NCBI RefSeq assembly: GCF_030409875.1
Contig: NZ_JAUFQR010000001.1
Coordinates: forward strand, 806,001 to 870,000
Source: Chryseobacterium tructae
GTDB lineage: Bacteria > Bacteroidota > Bacteroidia > Flavobacteriales > Weeksellaceae
Length of the DNA stretch: 64,000 bases
Direction of reading: 5' to 3'
Part shown: positions 46,297 to 56,109 of the stretch, piece by piece
How the letters are laid out: each line of letters begins with the position of its first letter
Position numbering within the stretch: position 1 is the stretch's first letter
Made by a program: the position numbers and the translations under genes
The notes under the pieces: generated by a model
Databases searched by the model: none
What the model was told of the DNA's origin: nothing
The model's input: the letters and a program-made list of their open reading frames with translations, nothing else

Positions 46297-47502
46297 TTAT
46301 AGGCTAAATTCTTCTCTATACTTTTTTAAAGCATCTTTTAGAATTTCAACACTTCTTTTAAGATCTTCTTCTTTCAGTACATAAGCGATTCTTACCTGCT
46401 TTTTACCTAATTCAGGATTGCTGTAGAAACCTCCGGCAGGGGCTACCATGATTGTTTCTTTGTTAAGCGAATACGATTCAAGTAACCATTGTGCGAATTT
46501 TTCAGTATCATCTACCGGAAGTTCAGCAACGCAGTAGAATGCACCTCTTGGCTTAGGGCAGATAACTCCTGGAATTGCATTTAAAAGGTCTACTAAAATA
46601 TTTCTTCTGTGGGTGTATTCTTCTCTTACCGCTCTGATATAGGCTCCATCATTCTGGTGAGCTGCTGTCGCTGCAATTTGCCCCAAAAGAACCGGGCTTA
46701 ATCTTGCCTGTGCAAAAAGTATGGCAGCGTTACGGATTTTTTGAGAACGGGTTACCATACATCCGATTCTTACTCCACACATAGAATAACGCTTGGATTC
46801 TGAATCGATAACGATGCAGTTCTCTTTTAGTTCAGGGAAATCAAGAATAGATATCTGTTGTTTTCCGTCGTATACATATTCTCTGTATACTTCATCAGAG
46901 ATAATGACAATGTCGTATTTTAAAGCAATCTCAGCTAATTTTTTAAGCTCTTCACGAGTATAAAGGTATCCTGTAGGATTACCTGGATTACAGATGATGA
47001 TAGCTCTTGTTTTTTCTGTGATCTTTTTTTCAAATTCTTCAATGGGTGGCAAGGCGAAACCTGTGTCAATGGTAGATGAAACTGCTACTACGTTTACATC
47101 GAATGTGCTTGTGAATCCATTGTAATTAGCATAGTAAGGTTCAGGGATAATGACTTCATCACCATCATCACACAGTGTTGAAATGGCAAAGTTGAGCGCT
47201 TCAGAACCACCATTGGTAACAATAAAGTTGTCTGGAGTAAGATCTGAAAAACCTAAAGAATGATAATATTCCGTAAGGGCTTTTCTATAATCTAAATTAC
47301 CTTCAGAAAGTGCATATTCCAATACTTTAAGATCGATGTTCTTTAAAGCGTTTAATGCTGTTTCCGGAGTTTCAATATCAGGCTGTCCGATATTAAGATG
47401 ATATACTTTTATTCCTTTTTGTTTTGCTTGTAACGCAAAGGGAACCAGTTTTCTTACCGGCGATGGCGGCATATGCAGTGCTCTGTTTGAAATATTCGGC
47501 AT
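46297..47502 (-). CDS. Pyridoxal phosphate-dependent class I/II aminotransferase (aspartate aminotransferase-like)
   Basis: A 401-residue fold-type I aminotransferase. Typical blocks: YHLNIGQPDIETP near 34, VTNGGSEALNFAI, IPEPYYANYNG, IICNPGNPTGYLYTREEL, IISDEVYREYVYDG, and VIDSESKRYSMCGVRIGCMV, where the lysine is the PLP Schiff-base residue. KKQVRIAYVL near the end supplies the substrate-carboxylate arginine. It transfers amino groups between aspartate (or alanine/tyrosine) and 2-oxoglutarate; the exact substrate cannot be fixed from sequence. First gene of an operon with the lipoprotein and murB. Confidence 0.93.
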   Translation of the reverse strand: MPNISNRALHMPPSPVRKLVPFALQAKQKGIKVYHLNIGQPDIETPETALNALKNIDLKVLEYALSEGNLDYRKALTEYYHSLGFSDLTPDNFIVTNGGSEALNFAISTLCDDGDEVIIPEPYYANYNGFTSTFDVNVVAVSSTIDTGFALPPIEEFEKKITEKTRAIIICNPGNPTGYLYTREELKKLAEIALKYDIVIISDEVYREYVYDGKQQISILDFPELKENCIVIDSESKRYSMCGVRIGCMVTRSQKIRNAAILFAQARLSPVLLGQIAATAAHQNDGAYIRAVREEYTHRRNILVDLLNAIPGVICPKPRGAFYCVAELPVDDTEKFAQWLLESYSLNKETIMVAPAGGFYSNPELGKKQVRIAYVLKEEDLKRSVEILKDALKKYREEFSL

Positions 47503-47715
47503 TGTTCAAAAATTTGTATGACAAAAATAGGATTTAATTTCTCAATAATAAAATTAAGAATAAGAAGAAACGGCTTATCATCCCCTTGCAAAACATATCA
47601 TTTTAAAGTTTTGAATATTAATACTGAGTTTATTTTAATTAATTGCTGAATATTTATTAAAAATAAGTTATTTATGTTAATATTTTTCTTAATTTTCGAT
47701 TTAAATATAAATAAA

Positions 47716-49503
47716 ATGACAATAAGTTTATTTTTTAGAGTACTTCCTGCAATTGCTCTTCTGTCAGCAGCCTCTATAAAGGCTCAAAATTTTCAACCCA
47801 TGCCCATTACATCTGGGTTTACACAAGATGTGATCGCGAATGGAATAGGATCAGCATTAACTTCCACCACATCGGATGTAGACGGGGTATCTTTTGCTTT
47901 TGTGGCAAGAGATTTTAAACTTACCTCTACCAGTTCTGATCTTACTTATGGAATTCCAACAAATGGGATAATCAATTCTGCAGTGGCTTCTACGCCAGGG
48001 CTTACCTATCAGTTAGGAGATTTAAGTGCTAATAATTCTTTAAAACTGACAACAGCGGGAGACAATGGAACTCTTGCATTTACGACTCCAACAGCAGCTT
48101 TTAAGTTGTATATGCTTTTGACGAGTGGGAGTGGAACATCAGTAGTTAATGTAACGGTAAATTTTACAGATAGTACCACTCAAACATTTTCTAATATCAG
48201 CCTCTCTGATTGGTATGGCGGAAATAATGCTGCTATTCAGGGAATTGGAAGGATCAATAGGGATAATAATACGTTAGAACCTAATAGTACTAATCCAAGA
48301 TTATATCAGGCTGTTATGAATATTGATGCGGCCAATCAGACAAAGCCTATACAAAGTGTTACGGTCACAAAAAGTTCAGGTTCGGGAATTCCTAATATTT
48401 TTGCTATTTCGGTAGATGCATATACCGATTGTATTGCTCCAACAACGAATGCAGCAACTTCATTAACCTCAAGTTCAGCACAAATCTCTTGGACTGTGCC
48501 TGCAAGCAACCAAACTACAAGTTATGATATTTATTATAGTACAAGTTCTTCAGTACCTGCCAGTAACGTAAATCCTAATCACTCAAATGTGGCGGGAACT
48601 TCTTATACTCTTAACAATTTATCACCGAGTACAATGTATTATTATTGGGTAAGGGCCAATTGTAGTACAGCAACAAGTAAGAGTGCATGGTCTCTCGTTA
48701 AATCATTTACAACATTATGTGGTTCAATAGTTCCTTCATATACTAATGATTTTAGCTCTTTCCCTGGAAATTGTTGGACAAATGCTCTTTCGGGAGGAAC
48801 TCCAGACGTAGGGCCTTCGGGAACATCTACTTATTGGTATCAATATAATTTCTTAAATGGTTCATCCAATGCTGCTGCACGTATGAATTTGTATGGCGCT
48901 AATAAATCGGGATGGCTGAAAACGGTAGCTTTTAATCTTTCCGGAGGTGGATATAAAGTGAAGTTTAATTATGCGGTAACAACGTATTCCGGGACTGCCT
49001 CTTCGGCGATGGATAGCGATGATGTGGTTCATTTCCTTATCTCCAATGATAATGGAAGTACATGGAGTATACTACAAACATGGGATGCATCTAATGCACC
49101 TTCTAATACTTCTAATGAATATATTTTTGATCTTGCCAACTATACTAGTGGCAATACCGTATTTGCTTTTTATGGAAGTACCGGTTCTACAAACGGAGGA
49201 CTTGATTATAATTTCTATATAGATGATTTTACCGTCGAAAATGCTCAGCTGAGTACTTCAGAAGTAGATCATAAGGTGAAAAAAGCATCCGTTCATCCTA
49301 ATCCATTCAAAGATATTTTGTATATATCCGATACAAGAGATATTAAATCTGTAACAGTAACAGATACTACAGGAAGAACAGTGAAAACAGTTGAAGGTTC
49401 TGTAAAAGAACTGGATCTAAGCAGATTGAATTCAGGGTTGTATTTTGTGACTCTTTACTTTAAAGATGGATCTCATTCTACTGTAAAAACCATCAAGAAA
49501 TAA
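47716..49503 (+). CDS. Secreted protein with fibronectin III and MAM-like domains and T9SS tail
   Basis: A 595-residue secreted protein. The start MTISLFFRVLPAIALLSAASIKAQ at 47716 gives a normal signal peptide; the frame is open to 47674 but those residues do not fit one. A beta domain follows to about 235. A fibronectin type III domain lies near 240-335 (APTTNAATSLTSSSAQISWTV, YTLNNLSPSTMYYYWVRANC). A jelly-roll or choice-of-anchor J-like domain lies near 338-515 (YTNDFSSFPGNCWTN ... DYNFYIDDFTVENA). The end is a type A sorting domain (VHPNPFKDILYISD ... GLYFVTLYFKDGSHSTVKTIKK). Exported by T9SS; ligand unknown. Confidence 0.88.
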   Translation: MTISLFFRVLPAIALLSAASIKAQNFQPMPITSGFTQDVIANGIGSALTSTTSDVDGVSFAFVARDFKLTSTSSDLTYGIPTNGIINSAVASTPGLTYQLGDLSANNSLKLTTAGDNGTLAFTTPTAAFKLYMLLTSGSGTSVVNVTVNFTDSTTQTFSNISLSDWYGGNNAAIQGIGRINRDNNTLEPNSTNPRLYQAVMNIDAANQTKPIQSVTVTKSSGSGIPNIFAISVDAYTDCIAPTTNAATSLTSSSAQISWTVPASNQTTSYDIYYSTSSSVPASNVNPNHSNVAGTSYTLNNLSPSTMYYYWVRANCSTATSKSAWSLVKSFTTLCGSIVPSYTNDFSSFPGNCWTNALSGGTPDVGPSGTSTYWYQYNFLNGSSNAAARMNLYGANKSGWLKTVAFNLSGGGYKVKFNYAVTTYSGTASSAMDSDDVVHFLISNDNGSTWSILQTWDASNAPSNTSNEYIFDLANYTSGNTVFAFYGSTGSTNGGLDYNFYIDDFTVENAQLSTSEVDHKVKKASVHPNPFKDILYISDTRDIKSVTVTDTTGRTVKTVEGSVKELDLSRLNSGLYFVTLYFKDGSHSTVKTIKK

Positions 49504-49526
49504 TTTTTTTAGTGTAAATAAAGTGG

Positions 49527-49560
49527 AGCGGCGGTACATTCTTGTATCGCTGCTTTTTTT
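49527..49560 (+). terminator. Terminator of the FnIII T9SS gene
   Basis: A 12-bp stem (AGCGGCGGTACA with TGTATCGCTGCT, two G-T pairs), 4-base loop and seven T, 23 bp after the stop codon. Confidence 0.88.
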
Positions 49561-49677
49561 GGTAAATAAGCATGATACTGGAAGGAGAAAGTCTCTAAAG
49601 TCTTGAAATGATGAATCCAACTTCCTATCTAATAATCAATATTTTTTCTTAATTTAAACTTTTAAAACTCACTGAAA

Positions 49678-50133
49678 ATGCAAATTTTATCCACCTCTGT
49701 AGAAGACTATATTTCAAAGATCCCTGAGGAAAGACGAGAGAGCTTCAAAAAGCTTTTTGATGCAATTAAAATTAACCTTCCCAAAGGTTTTGAAGAAGCA
49801 ACCAATTATGGAATGATAGGCTGGGTAGTACCGTTGAAAACCTATCCGGCAGGATACCATTGTGCTCCCAACACTCCTTTGCCATTTATTAATCTGGCCT
49901 CACAAAAGAATTTTATAGCATTATATCACATGGGATTGTATTCCAGACCGGAGCTTTTGGATTGGTTTGTGGCAGAATATCCTAAATATTCCAAAAGAAA
50001 ACTTGACATGGGGAAATCTTGTGTACGTTTCAAAAAAACGGAAGATATTCCGTTTGAATTAATTGCTGAGCTGAGTGGAAAAATGACGGTAGAAGATTGG
50101 ATTGGAATTTATGAATCACAGTATAAAAGGTAA
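49678..50133 (+). CDS. DUF1801 domain protein
   Basis: A 151-residue small cytoplasmic protein. It has the DUF1801 (YdhG-like) core: VEDYISKIPEERRESFKKLFDAIKINLPKGFEEATNYGMIGWVVP, FINLASQKNFIALYHMGLY, and LDMGKSCVRFKKTEDIPFELIAELSGKMTVEDWI. The fold is that of frataxin-like or iron-chaperone YdhG proteins, but for most members no function is known. It has no export signal. It stands alone and is followed by a terminator at 50228. Confidence 0.9.
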   Translation: MQILSTSVEDYISKIPEERRESFKKLFDAIKINLPKGFEEATNYGMIGWVVPLKTYPAGYHCAPNTPLPFINLASQKNFIALYHMGLYSRPELLDWFVAEYPKYSKRKLDMGKSCVRFKKTEDIPFELIAELSGKMTVEDWIGIYESQYKR

Positions 50134-50145
50134 TGAGGAGAAGAT

Positions 50146-50374
50146 GGGAAGCTGGAAGAAGGAAGTTCTTGTAGTTTTACTGACATCTTCTAGTCTTTTG
50201 ATAGTAAAATCTTTCATCTTAAAAAATAGCCCTGAATCATACAGATCTCAGGGCTTTTTTTGAATGAGGAAGACTAATGTCATTTGGTTTATATTGTTGA
50301 GGAAAGGAAGCTGGAGGAGGGGAGTTGGAAGTATTTTTGTGTTACTGACTTCTTTCAGTCTTTTGATGGAAAAT
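50146..50374. repeat. Imperfect direct repeat of about 65-70 bp
   Basis: Copy 1 (50146-50210) and copy 2 (50305-50374) share the order GGAAGCTGGA, GGAGTT or GGAAGTT, TTTTGT or TTGTAGTTTT, TTACTGAC, TCTTCTAGTC or TCTTTCAGTC, and TTTTGATRGWAAAAT. They flank the terminator at 50228. Confidence 0.65.
50228..50262 (+). terminator. Terminator downstream of the DUF1801 gene
   Basis: An 8-bp perfect stem (AGCCCTGA with TCAGGGCT), 12-base loop and seven T. Confidence 0.8.
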
Positions 50375-50464
50375 ATTCTCAATTTTGAAAGGTTAATTAA
50401 TAGGTGTTCGAGTTATTTTCCGACTTGATCAGCTTCCATATTCTTGCATCCAACTTCCCATCTC

Positions 50465-51733
50465 TTAAAAATTAATATCCCAGATTCCTGCTCTGCGTTC
50501 AAGTTCGATCAAAGCTGTTGCATTATCTGCAAGAGCCTGATAATAATCTTTTCTTACTCCATTGTAGGTTCTTTGAGCATTAAGGACTTCGAGAATGGAA
50601 CTTTCTCCCCTTTTGTAACTATAGGTAATGCCTTCCAATATGCTTTTTGCTTCCGTAAGCATTCCGTTATGAAATTGTTTTACCTGTTTTTGAGTGGCCA
50701 TATATTGTTGATAGGCTTGCATTACTTCGGCTTGTATTCCCTGTTCTATCTGATGATATTCAAGTTCTGCCTGAGAATGTGCCATTTCAGCTATTTTTAC
50801 GCCTGCATTTCTTCTGTTAGAAAATTTTAAAGGGATGCTAAGCCCTAGTTTTACTGCATTTACCGTTGGGGAAGGAGCAATTTCATTCGTTGCTTCAGTG
50901 TGGCGCTCTGCTCCGGCATTGATTCCAAGGTCTATTTTTCGGTTTGCTTTTTCAAGATTGATCTGCCTTTTGGCAACTTGTGTATTCTGTTTAGCTGCCA
51001 GTAGATCTGCCCTTGTATTTAATGCCTGAATCAGAAGATCATCAATATTAAAATCTCTGTTAAAGGCATTAAAATCTCCGGCGATCTCTCTATTTGTTAT
51101 TTTACCATCATTGAGAAATACAGCTAGCCCAGTCAATGCTTGTAGTTCTGCACTTTCAGCCTGGTATACCTCGTTGAGAAGAGAAGCCGCTTCCAGCTTA
51201 CTTTGTTTTGAAGTAACTAAAGAAATTGTTCCTAATCGATATCGGATACTGTCTGACTTGGCAAGCTGCAGGATGTTTTTATAAGAATCCTGTTGTACTT
51301 CTAGAATGGCTTTAGATTTTAAAGCATCTACATATCCTAAGCTAGCGTCAGCCCGTAGATTTCTGAAAAAATCCTGCAATTGAATTTTACTTAATTCTGA
51401 TTGATCTTTAGCCAGGTTTATTCTTGCTTTTCTTTTACCACCTAATTCTAATGTCCAACCCAAAGATGCTCCGTATACATATCCCATATTCTTTGCAACG
51501 CCATTGTTGGTGGTTTCCATCTCCAATTGCGGATCGGGAAACATACTTGCCGTTTGAATTGCAGCTTCAGCCATACCTATATTGTATTTTTGAGCGGCAT
51601 ATCCCAGATTTTTCTTTCCGACAAGACTCAGATATTCCTCAAAATTCAGAATTTCCTTTTCTTGTGCCTTTACCTTATTGGTTACGCTGAGTAATAAGGT
51701 CACTATTATGATAAAGTGAACTCTAATTTTCAT
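50465..51733 (-). CDS. TolC-family outer-membrane factor of the RND metal efflux pump
   Basis: A 422-residue outer-membrane channel, CzcC/CusC-like. Signal peptide MKIRVHFIIIVTLLLSVTNKVKAQ, then two outer-membrane-efflux repeats (LNFEEYLSLVGKKNLGYAAQKYNIGMAEAAIQTASMFPDPQLEME ... ALKSKAILEVQQDSYKNILQLAKS ... IEQGIQAEVMQAYQQYMATQKQVKQF ... RGESSILEVLNAQRTYNGVRKDYYQALADNATALIELERRAG) and C-terminal INF. It forms the exit duct of the pump with the adaptor and the RND protein. The start at 51733 overlaps the end of the RND gene by 11 bp; an alternative at 51748 overlaps more. Confidence 0.93.
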   Translation of the reverse strand: MKIRVHFIIIVTLLLSVTNKVKAQEKEILNFEEYLSLVGKKNLGYAAQKYNIGMAEAAIQTASMFPDPQLEMETTNNGVAKNMGYVYGASLGWTLELGGKRKARINLAKDQSELSKIQLQDFFRNLRADASLGYVDALKSKAILEVQQDSYKNILQLAKSDSIRYRLGTISLVTSKQSKLEAASLLNEVYQAESAELQALTGLAVFLNDGKITNREIAGDFNAFNRDFNIDDLLIQALNTRADLLAAKQNTQVAKRQINLEKANRKIDLGINAGAERHTEATNEIAPSPTVNAVKLGLSIPLKFSNRRNAGVKIAEMAHSQAELEYHQIEQGIQAEVMQAYQQYMATQKQVKQFHNGMLTEAKSILEGITYSYKRGESSILEVLNAQRTYNGVRKDYYQALADNATALIELERRAGIWDINF

Positions 51734-54700
51734 ATGTAAGTGCTTCATCTGATTCTAAATTTTGTTTTTCGTTACGACGTTCTGCCATAAAATAAATAGC
51801 AGGAAGAACGAAGAGTGTTAAAATAGTCGAGAACATTAAACCGTATACGATTACAGTTGCAAGAGGCCGCTGTACATCCGAGCCAATTCCGGTAGCTAAT
51901 GAAGCAGGAAACAGTCCGATTACCGCAACAGTTGCTGTCATTAATACTGGTCTAAAACGATCTTTAGCTCCTTTTGTTACGGCAAGTTTCAGCTCATATC
52001 CTTTTTTACGAAGGTCATTGATATGAGAAATCATAATCACTCCATTCTGAATGGCGACTCCAAAAAGGGCAATAAATCCTACAGCTGAAGATACGTTCAA
52101 AGACATTCCACGTATATTAAGGGCAAGCATACCTCCAAACAAAGCCAGCGGAACAATAGACATTAATACCAATGCTTGTTTGAAGTCTCCGAAAGCTCCA
52201 TATAATAGCAGGAACATAATAGCTAATGCCAGCGGAACAATGAATGCCAATCTGGAATAAGCCCTATTTTGGTTTTCAAACTGTCCACCCCATTTGATCT
52301 GGTACTTTTCATGATCATATTTGATGTCTTTTTCAATCTTGTCCTGAGCTTTTTTCAGGAAAGAAGAAAGGTCTGTTCCCCTTAAATTCAATTTTACGGT
52401 AAGATGTCTCTTATTCATTTCGCGGGTAATTGTACTTTCTCCGGTGCTTAATTTTACTTCTGCTACTTGAGATAAAGGGATTTTAGCTCCTGAAGCTGAG
52501 GTTAACATCAGGTTTCCTATTTTATCAGGAGTATCACGGCTGTCTTCAGTGTAACGACAAGAAATATCGTAGACTTTATTGCCGATAAAGATCTGCGAGA
52601 TTGCTTTTCCACCTAAAGCAACTTCAATAAGGTCGGCCACATCGGCTACATTCAATCCATATTGAGCGATTTTATCCCTGTCTGCAATGATTTGAAGCTG
52701 AGGCAGTGGAGGTTCCTGGTCAATGGCAAGGTCTGCAGAGCCCGGAACTTTATTTAAAGTAGACAACACATTTTCAGCAATTCTTCTGGTTTCTTTGAAA
52801 TCTTCTCCATATACCTTTACCACCAATTCACTGTGTGCTCCGGAAATTTTATCCATTACTCCGTCAATCATAGGTTGAGAGAAACCTACTGTAAACCCTG
52901 GCATTTCTTTGTAATCAGCAGCTAATTCTTTGATAAGATCAGCTTTCGTTTTCCCGGATGGCCATTCATCATAAGGCTTTATTCCCACAGAAACTTCAAA
53001 ATGAGAAGCCGTCCATGGATCAGTTCCGTCATCGTTACGGCCAGCCTGAACCATCATATAAGTGATTTCCGAATGTTTCAATGTCCTGGCGCGTAAGGTA
53101 TCACTCATTTCTTTTGCTTTGGCTAGAGAAATGCCTGGAGGTAACTGTACCTGCAGCCATATAGAACCTTCATCCAGTTCCGGAAGGAAGTCTTTTCCTA
53201 CAGTATAAGAAAGTACTCCGGCAGATAATAAAACGATAGTGACCGGGATCATTACTTTTTTAGGGGTTTGCATTATTTTTTCAATTCTTTTACCATAGGC
53301 TGTGCTTACTTTTTCAAGCCACTTGTTGTGATATATTTTTTGTGGTTTTCGATAGATCACATAAGCTAAACCTGGAATAAGGAGCAATGCTACAGCAAGA
53401 GCACCCAATAGAGCATATCCTACTGTAAATGCCATGGGAGTAAAGAGCTTTTTCTCTACTCTTTCGAAGGCAAATAATGGAAGATAAGCTGTAATAATGA
53501 TAATCGTAGAAAAGAAGATAGGTTTTGCCACTTCAATCACCCTTTGTGTAATTGTTTTTTCTTCTAATGGTTCTTCAGAATTTTCCTCTCTTTTTTTCAG
53601 AATTGTTTCCAGCATTACAATGGCTCCGTCTACAATAATTCCAAAATCAATAGCTCCCAATGAAAGAAGGTTAGCCGGAATATTGGTAAAATGCATTAAA
53701 ATAAATGCAAATAATAAAGAAAGCGGAATGGTGATAGCTACCAATAAAGCACCTCTCCAACTTCCCAGAAATACGATCAGGACAATAATAACAAGTACAA
53801 TTCCTTCAGTAAGCGTATGAGAAACTGTATGAAGCGTAGTACTTACAAGATCTGTTCTGTCAAGGAAAGGGTGAATTTTTACACCAGGAGGAAGGGTTTC
53901 ATTGTTTAGTTCGTCAATAGCTTGATGAACACCTTCCAATACCTGGGATGGGTTTTGCCCTCTCAATAATAAAACGATACCTTCTACACTTTCCGGATAG
54001 TTTCTCTTTCGGTCTGTATATCCCAGAATTCCTTTTCGTTCCAGGTTTCCGTATTTCAATGTTCCTACATCATTCAGGAATACCGGAACACCATTTTCTG
54101 TTTTTACTACAATTTTCCCAAGGTCATTTAGATCTTTCACAAGACCTATTCCTCGAATAACGTAGGCTAAGTTTCCACGAGGAAGCATGCTTCCCCCGGC
54201 GCTTACATTATTTTTTGAAATGGTTTCGGTGACTTCCGATAATGAAAGGCCATATTGTTCAAGCTTGTGAGGATCTAATTCTACTTGAAACTGAGTGGTA
54301 ATCCCACCAAAATTGGTCACATCTGCGATGCCGGAAACCTGCTTGATACGGGGAATGATTACAAATTTTTGTAAATCTGTAAGCTCCCGCAAACTGTGAT
54401 TATTACTTTCAATAATATAACGGTACACTTCGCCAACAGGAGAAGTAAGAGGATCTAGTCCAGGCTGTGCTCCATAAGGAAGAGTAACATCCGTAAGTCT
54501 TTCCTGAATACGCTGTCTTGCCCAATAATCATCTATACCATCATCAAAAACCATGGTAATCATAGAGAGTCCGAAGGTACTTTTGCTTCGCATAACATGC
54601 ATTCCCGGGAGACCATTAAGAGCTCTTTCCAAAGGAATGGTAATTTGTTGTTCTACTTCTTCAGCAGCCAATCCGGGAACCTGGGTAACCACCTGCGAAG

Positions 54701-54833
54701 TTACATCAGCAATATCAGGATAAGCTTCTACGGATAATTTGGTCCAGGAATAATAGCCAAAGAACCCCAATAAAAGGAAGAGTGCCAACATCAGCCACCT
54801 CTTCTGTATAGAGATTGTCAAAAGTTTTTTCAT
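51723..54833 (-). CDS. CusA/CzcA-family heavy-metal efflux RND transporter
   Basis: A 1036-residue inner-membrane proton antiporter of the heavy-metal efflux (HME) group. The layout is complete: 12 membrane helices and two large periplasmic loops. The transmembrane-4 motif AIDFGIIVDGAIVMLET, with its two aspartates, is the DFG..DGA type seen in divalent-cation pumps such as CzcA rather than the silver/copper CusA type. Co, Zn, Cd or Ni are therefore better guesses than Cu, though this is inference. Further landmarks are RIQERLTDV near 100 and SVEGIVLLLRGQNPSQVL. It lies between the adaptor gene (72 bp upstream) and the TolC gene (overlapping). Confidence 0.95.
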   Translation of the reverse strand: MKKLLTISIQKRWLMLALFLLLGFFGYYSWTKLSVEAYPDIADVTSQVVTQVPGLAAEEVEQQITIPLERALNGLPGMHVMRSKSTFGLSMITMVFDDGIDDYWARQRIQERLTDVTLPYGAQPGLDPLTSPVGEVYRYIIESNNHSLRELTDLQKFVIIPRIKQVSGIADVTNFGGITTQFQVELDPHKLEQYGLSLSEVTETISKNNVSAGGSMLPRGNLAYVIRGIGLVKDLNDLGKIVVKTENGVPVFLNDVGTLKYGNLERKGILGYTDRKRNYPESVEGIVLLLRGQNPSQVLEGVHQAIDELNNETLPPGVKIHPFLDRTDLVSTTLHTVSHTLTEGIVLVIIVLIVFLGSWRGALLVAITIPLSLLFAFILMHFTNIPANLLSLGAIDFGIIVDGAIVMLETILKKREENSEEPLEEKTITQRVIEVAKPIFFSTIIIITAYLPLFAFERVEKKLFTPMAFTVGYALLGALAVALLLIPGLAYVIYRKPQKIYHNKWLEKVSTAYGKRIEKIMQTPKKVMIPVTIVLLSAGVLSYTVGKDFLPELDEGSIWLQVQLPPGISLAKAKEMSDTLRARTLKHSEITYMMVQAGRNDDGTDPWTASHFEVSVGIKPYDEWPSGKTKADLIKELAADYKEMPGFTVGFSQPMIDGVMDKISGAHSELVVKVYGEDFKETRRIAENVLSTLNKVPGSADLAIDQEPPLPQLQIIADRDKIAQYGLNVADVADLIEVALGGKAISQIFIGNKVYDISCRYTEDSRDTPDKIGNLMLTSASGAKIPLSQVAEVKLSTGESTITREMNKRHLTVKLNLRGTDLSSFLKKAQDKIEKDIKYDHEKYQIKWGGQFENQNRAYSRLAFIVPLALAIMFLLLYGAFGDFKQALVLMSIVPLALFGGMLALNIRGMSLNVSSAVGFIALFGVAIQNGVIMISHINDLRKKGYELKLAVTKGAKDRFRPVLMTATVAVIGLFPASLATGIGSDVQRPLATVIVYGLMFSTILTLFVLPAIYFMAERRNEKQNLESDEALTYEN

Positions 54834-54849
54834 GTTCTTAATAGATATT

Positions 54850-54906
54850 GTGTACAGTACGTATAAGGATATGTATTGTACTTTTTTACATCAGTTCATT
54901 GTACAC
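54850..54906. repeat. Nested inverted repeats between adaptor and RND genes
   Basis: GTGTACA at 54850 pairs with TGTACAC at 54900, and AGTAC at 54856 with GTACT at 54878. The 72-bp spacer could fold into a stem in the operon mRNA. Purpose unknown. Confidence 0.4.
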
Positions 54907-56009
54907 TATTTCGCATCCAGCATATAAATTCCGCCTTCGGTCATAATGGTATCACCTACTTTTAATCCGGAAGTAATTCTTACCATTTTCTGATCCGTTT
55001 CTCCGGTGGTTACCGAACGTTTGGCAAATTGATTCTTACCCGTTTTTATCCACACATATTGAGAACTGTCTTGTTGCATTAATGCGCTGATTGGAATCAT
55101 AATGGTTTTTTCAGGAGTAGTAGCAAAATTAACCGTGGCATACATGCCGGGTTTTAATTTCCTATCCGGATTATCACATTCAATAAGGACTTTTATGCTT
55201 CGGGTGTTTTCATCTACCACTTCATTGATGTGGTACACTTTCCCGGTAATATTTCTGTCGGGATAAGCGCTTACTTTTACAGAAACATGGTCTCCGATAT
55301 TGACAAAACGAATGTCTTTTTCCTTTACATCCCCTGAAATCCATACTTTGGATAATTCTGCAATGATGATGACAGGATCAGCATCACTTTTAAGAAATTG
55401 ACCGTTGACAATTTTATTGGAAATAATTTCGCCATTAATTGGGGCTCTTACAATAAGAGGACTCCCGATACCTCCGCCTTTACTGTTATAAACCTTCAAT
55501 GCAGAAGAAGCATTAGACAATGATGTTTTTTTATTTTTAAAATCTGTTTCTGCCTCGTCAAGTTCTTTCTGGATACCGACTCCGTGTTTTACCAGATCTT
55601 GTTGACGTTTGTAATTTTTCTCCGCAAGCTGTACATCGTTCAATGCATCTGTGTAATCTTTCTGAACAGAAAAATAATCAGAAGAAAGTATTTCAAAAAG
55701 CGGACTGTTTGCCGAAACATTTTGTCCAAGTCGAATGAAAGACTTTGTAATTCTTCCTGAGAATGGACTGGCAATTTCTGCATAATGATTGGGAATGGCC
55801 TGAATTGTTCCGGCAGAAACTACCCCGTCACTATGTTCTTGTTCAGAGACTATTTCTGTTTTTATTTTTTTTAATACCGGATTGTTTTCAGGGACGATTA
55901 CATTCTCCCCCTTTACCAGGAGATCCTGATCCTGAGAATCTTCACTTTTGGGATTTTTACAAGAGGTAATAAATGTCAAAAGTACTATTGTGAATACTGA
56001 TTTTCTCAT
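54906..56009 (-). CDS. RND efflux periplasmic adaptor (CzcB/CusB-like) lipoprotein
   Basis: A 367-residue membrane-fusion protein. Lipobox LTFITSC (cysteine 17), then a barrel-sandwich domain split by a helical hairpin (YAEIASPFSGRITKSFIRLGQNVSANSPLFEILS ... DALNDVQLAEKNYKRQQDLVKHGVGIQKELDEAETDFKNK ... IVRAPINGEIISNKIVNGQFLK), a beta-barrel domain (VWISGDVKEKDIRFV) and a C-terminal membrane-proximal domain. It links RND pump and TolC channel. No histidine-rich metal-chaperone tail is present. It is the first gene of the three-gene pump operon and carries the TTAGA repeat promoter upstream. Confidence 0.94.
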   Translation of the reverse strand: MRKSVFTIVLLTFITSCKNPKSEDSQDQDLLVKGENVIVPENNPVLKKIKTEIVSEQEHSDGVVSAGTIQAIPNHYAEIASPFSGRITKSFIRLGQNVSANSPLFEILSSDYFSVQKDYTDALNDVQLAEKNYKRQQDLVKHGVGIQKELDEAETDFKNKKTSLSNASSALKVYNSKGGGIGSPLIVRAPINGEIISNKIVNGQFLKSDADPVIIIAELSKVWISGDVKEKDIRFVNIGDHVSVKVSAYPDRNITGKVYHINEVVDENTRSIKVLIECDNPDRKLKPGMYATVNFATTPEKTIMIPISALMQQDSSQYVWIKTGKNQFAKRSVTTGETDQKMVRITSGLKVGDTIMTEGGIYMLDAK

Positions 56010-56109
56010 ATAAGATGTTTATAACCACTAATTTAATTCTAATTTATTTTTATTTCAATATATTGTGATATTTGTTTAGAATACCTGTAATACTTATTTT
56101 TTGCCGTTG

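Larger units (their letters stand above)
50134..50464. other. Repeat-rich intergenic region after the DUF1801 gene
   Basis: 331 bp without a gene. It contains two copies of a roughly 65-70-bp imperfect direct repeat (50146-50210 and 50305-50374), the terminator at 50228, and an inverted fragment near 50430-50464 (CAGCTTCC ... CATCCAACTTCCCA). No RNA gene seen. Confidence 0.6.
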
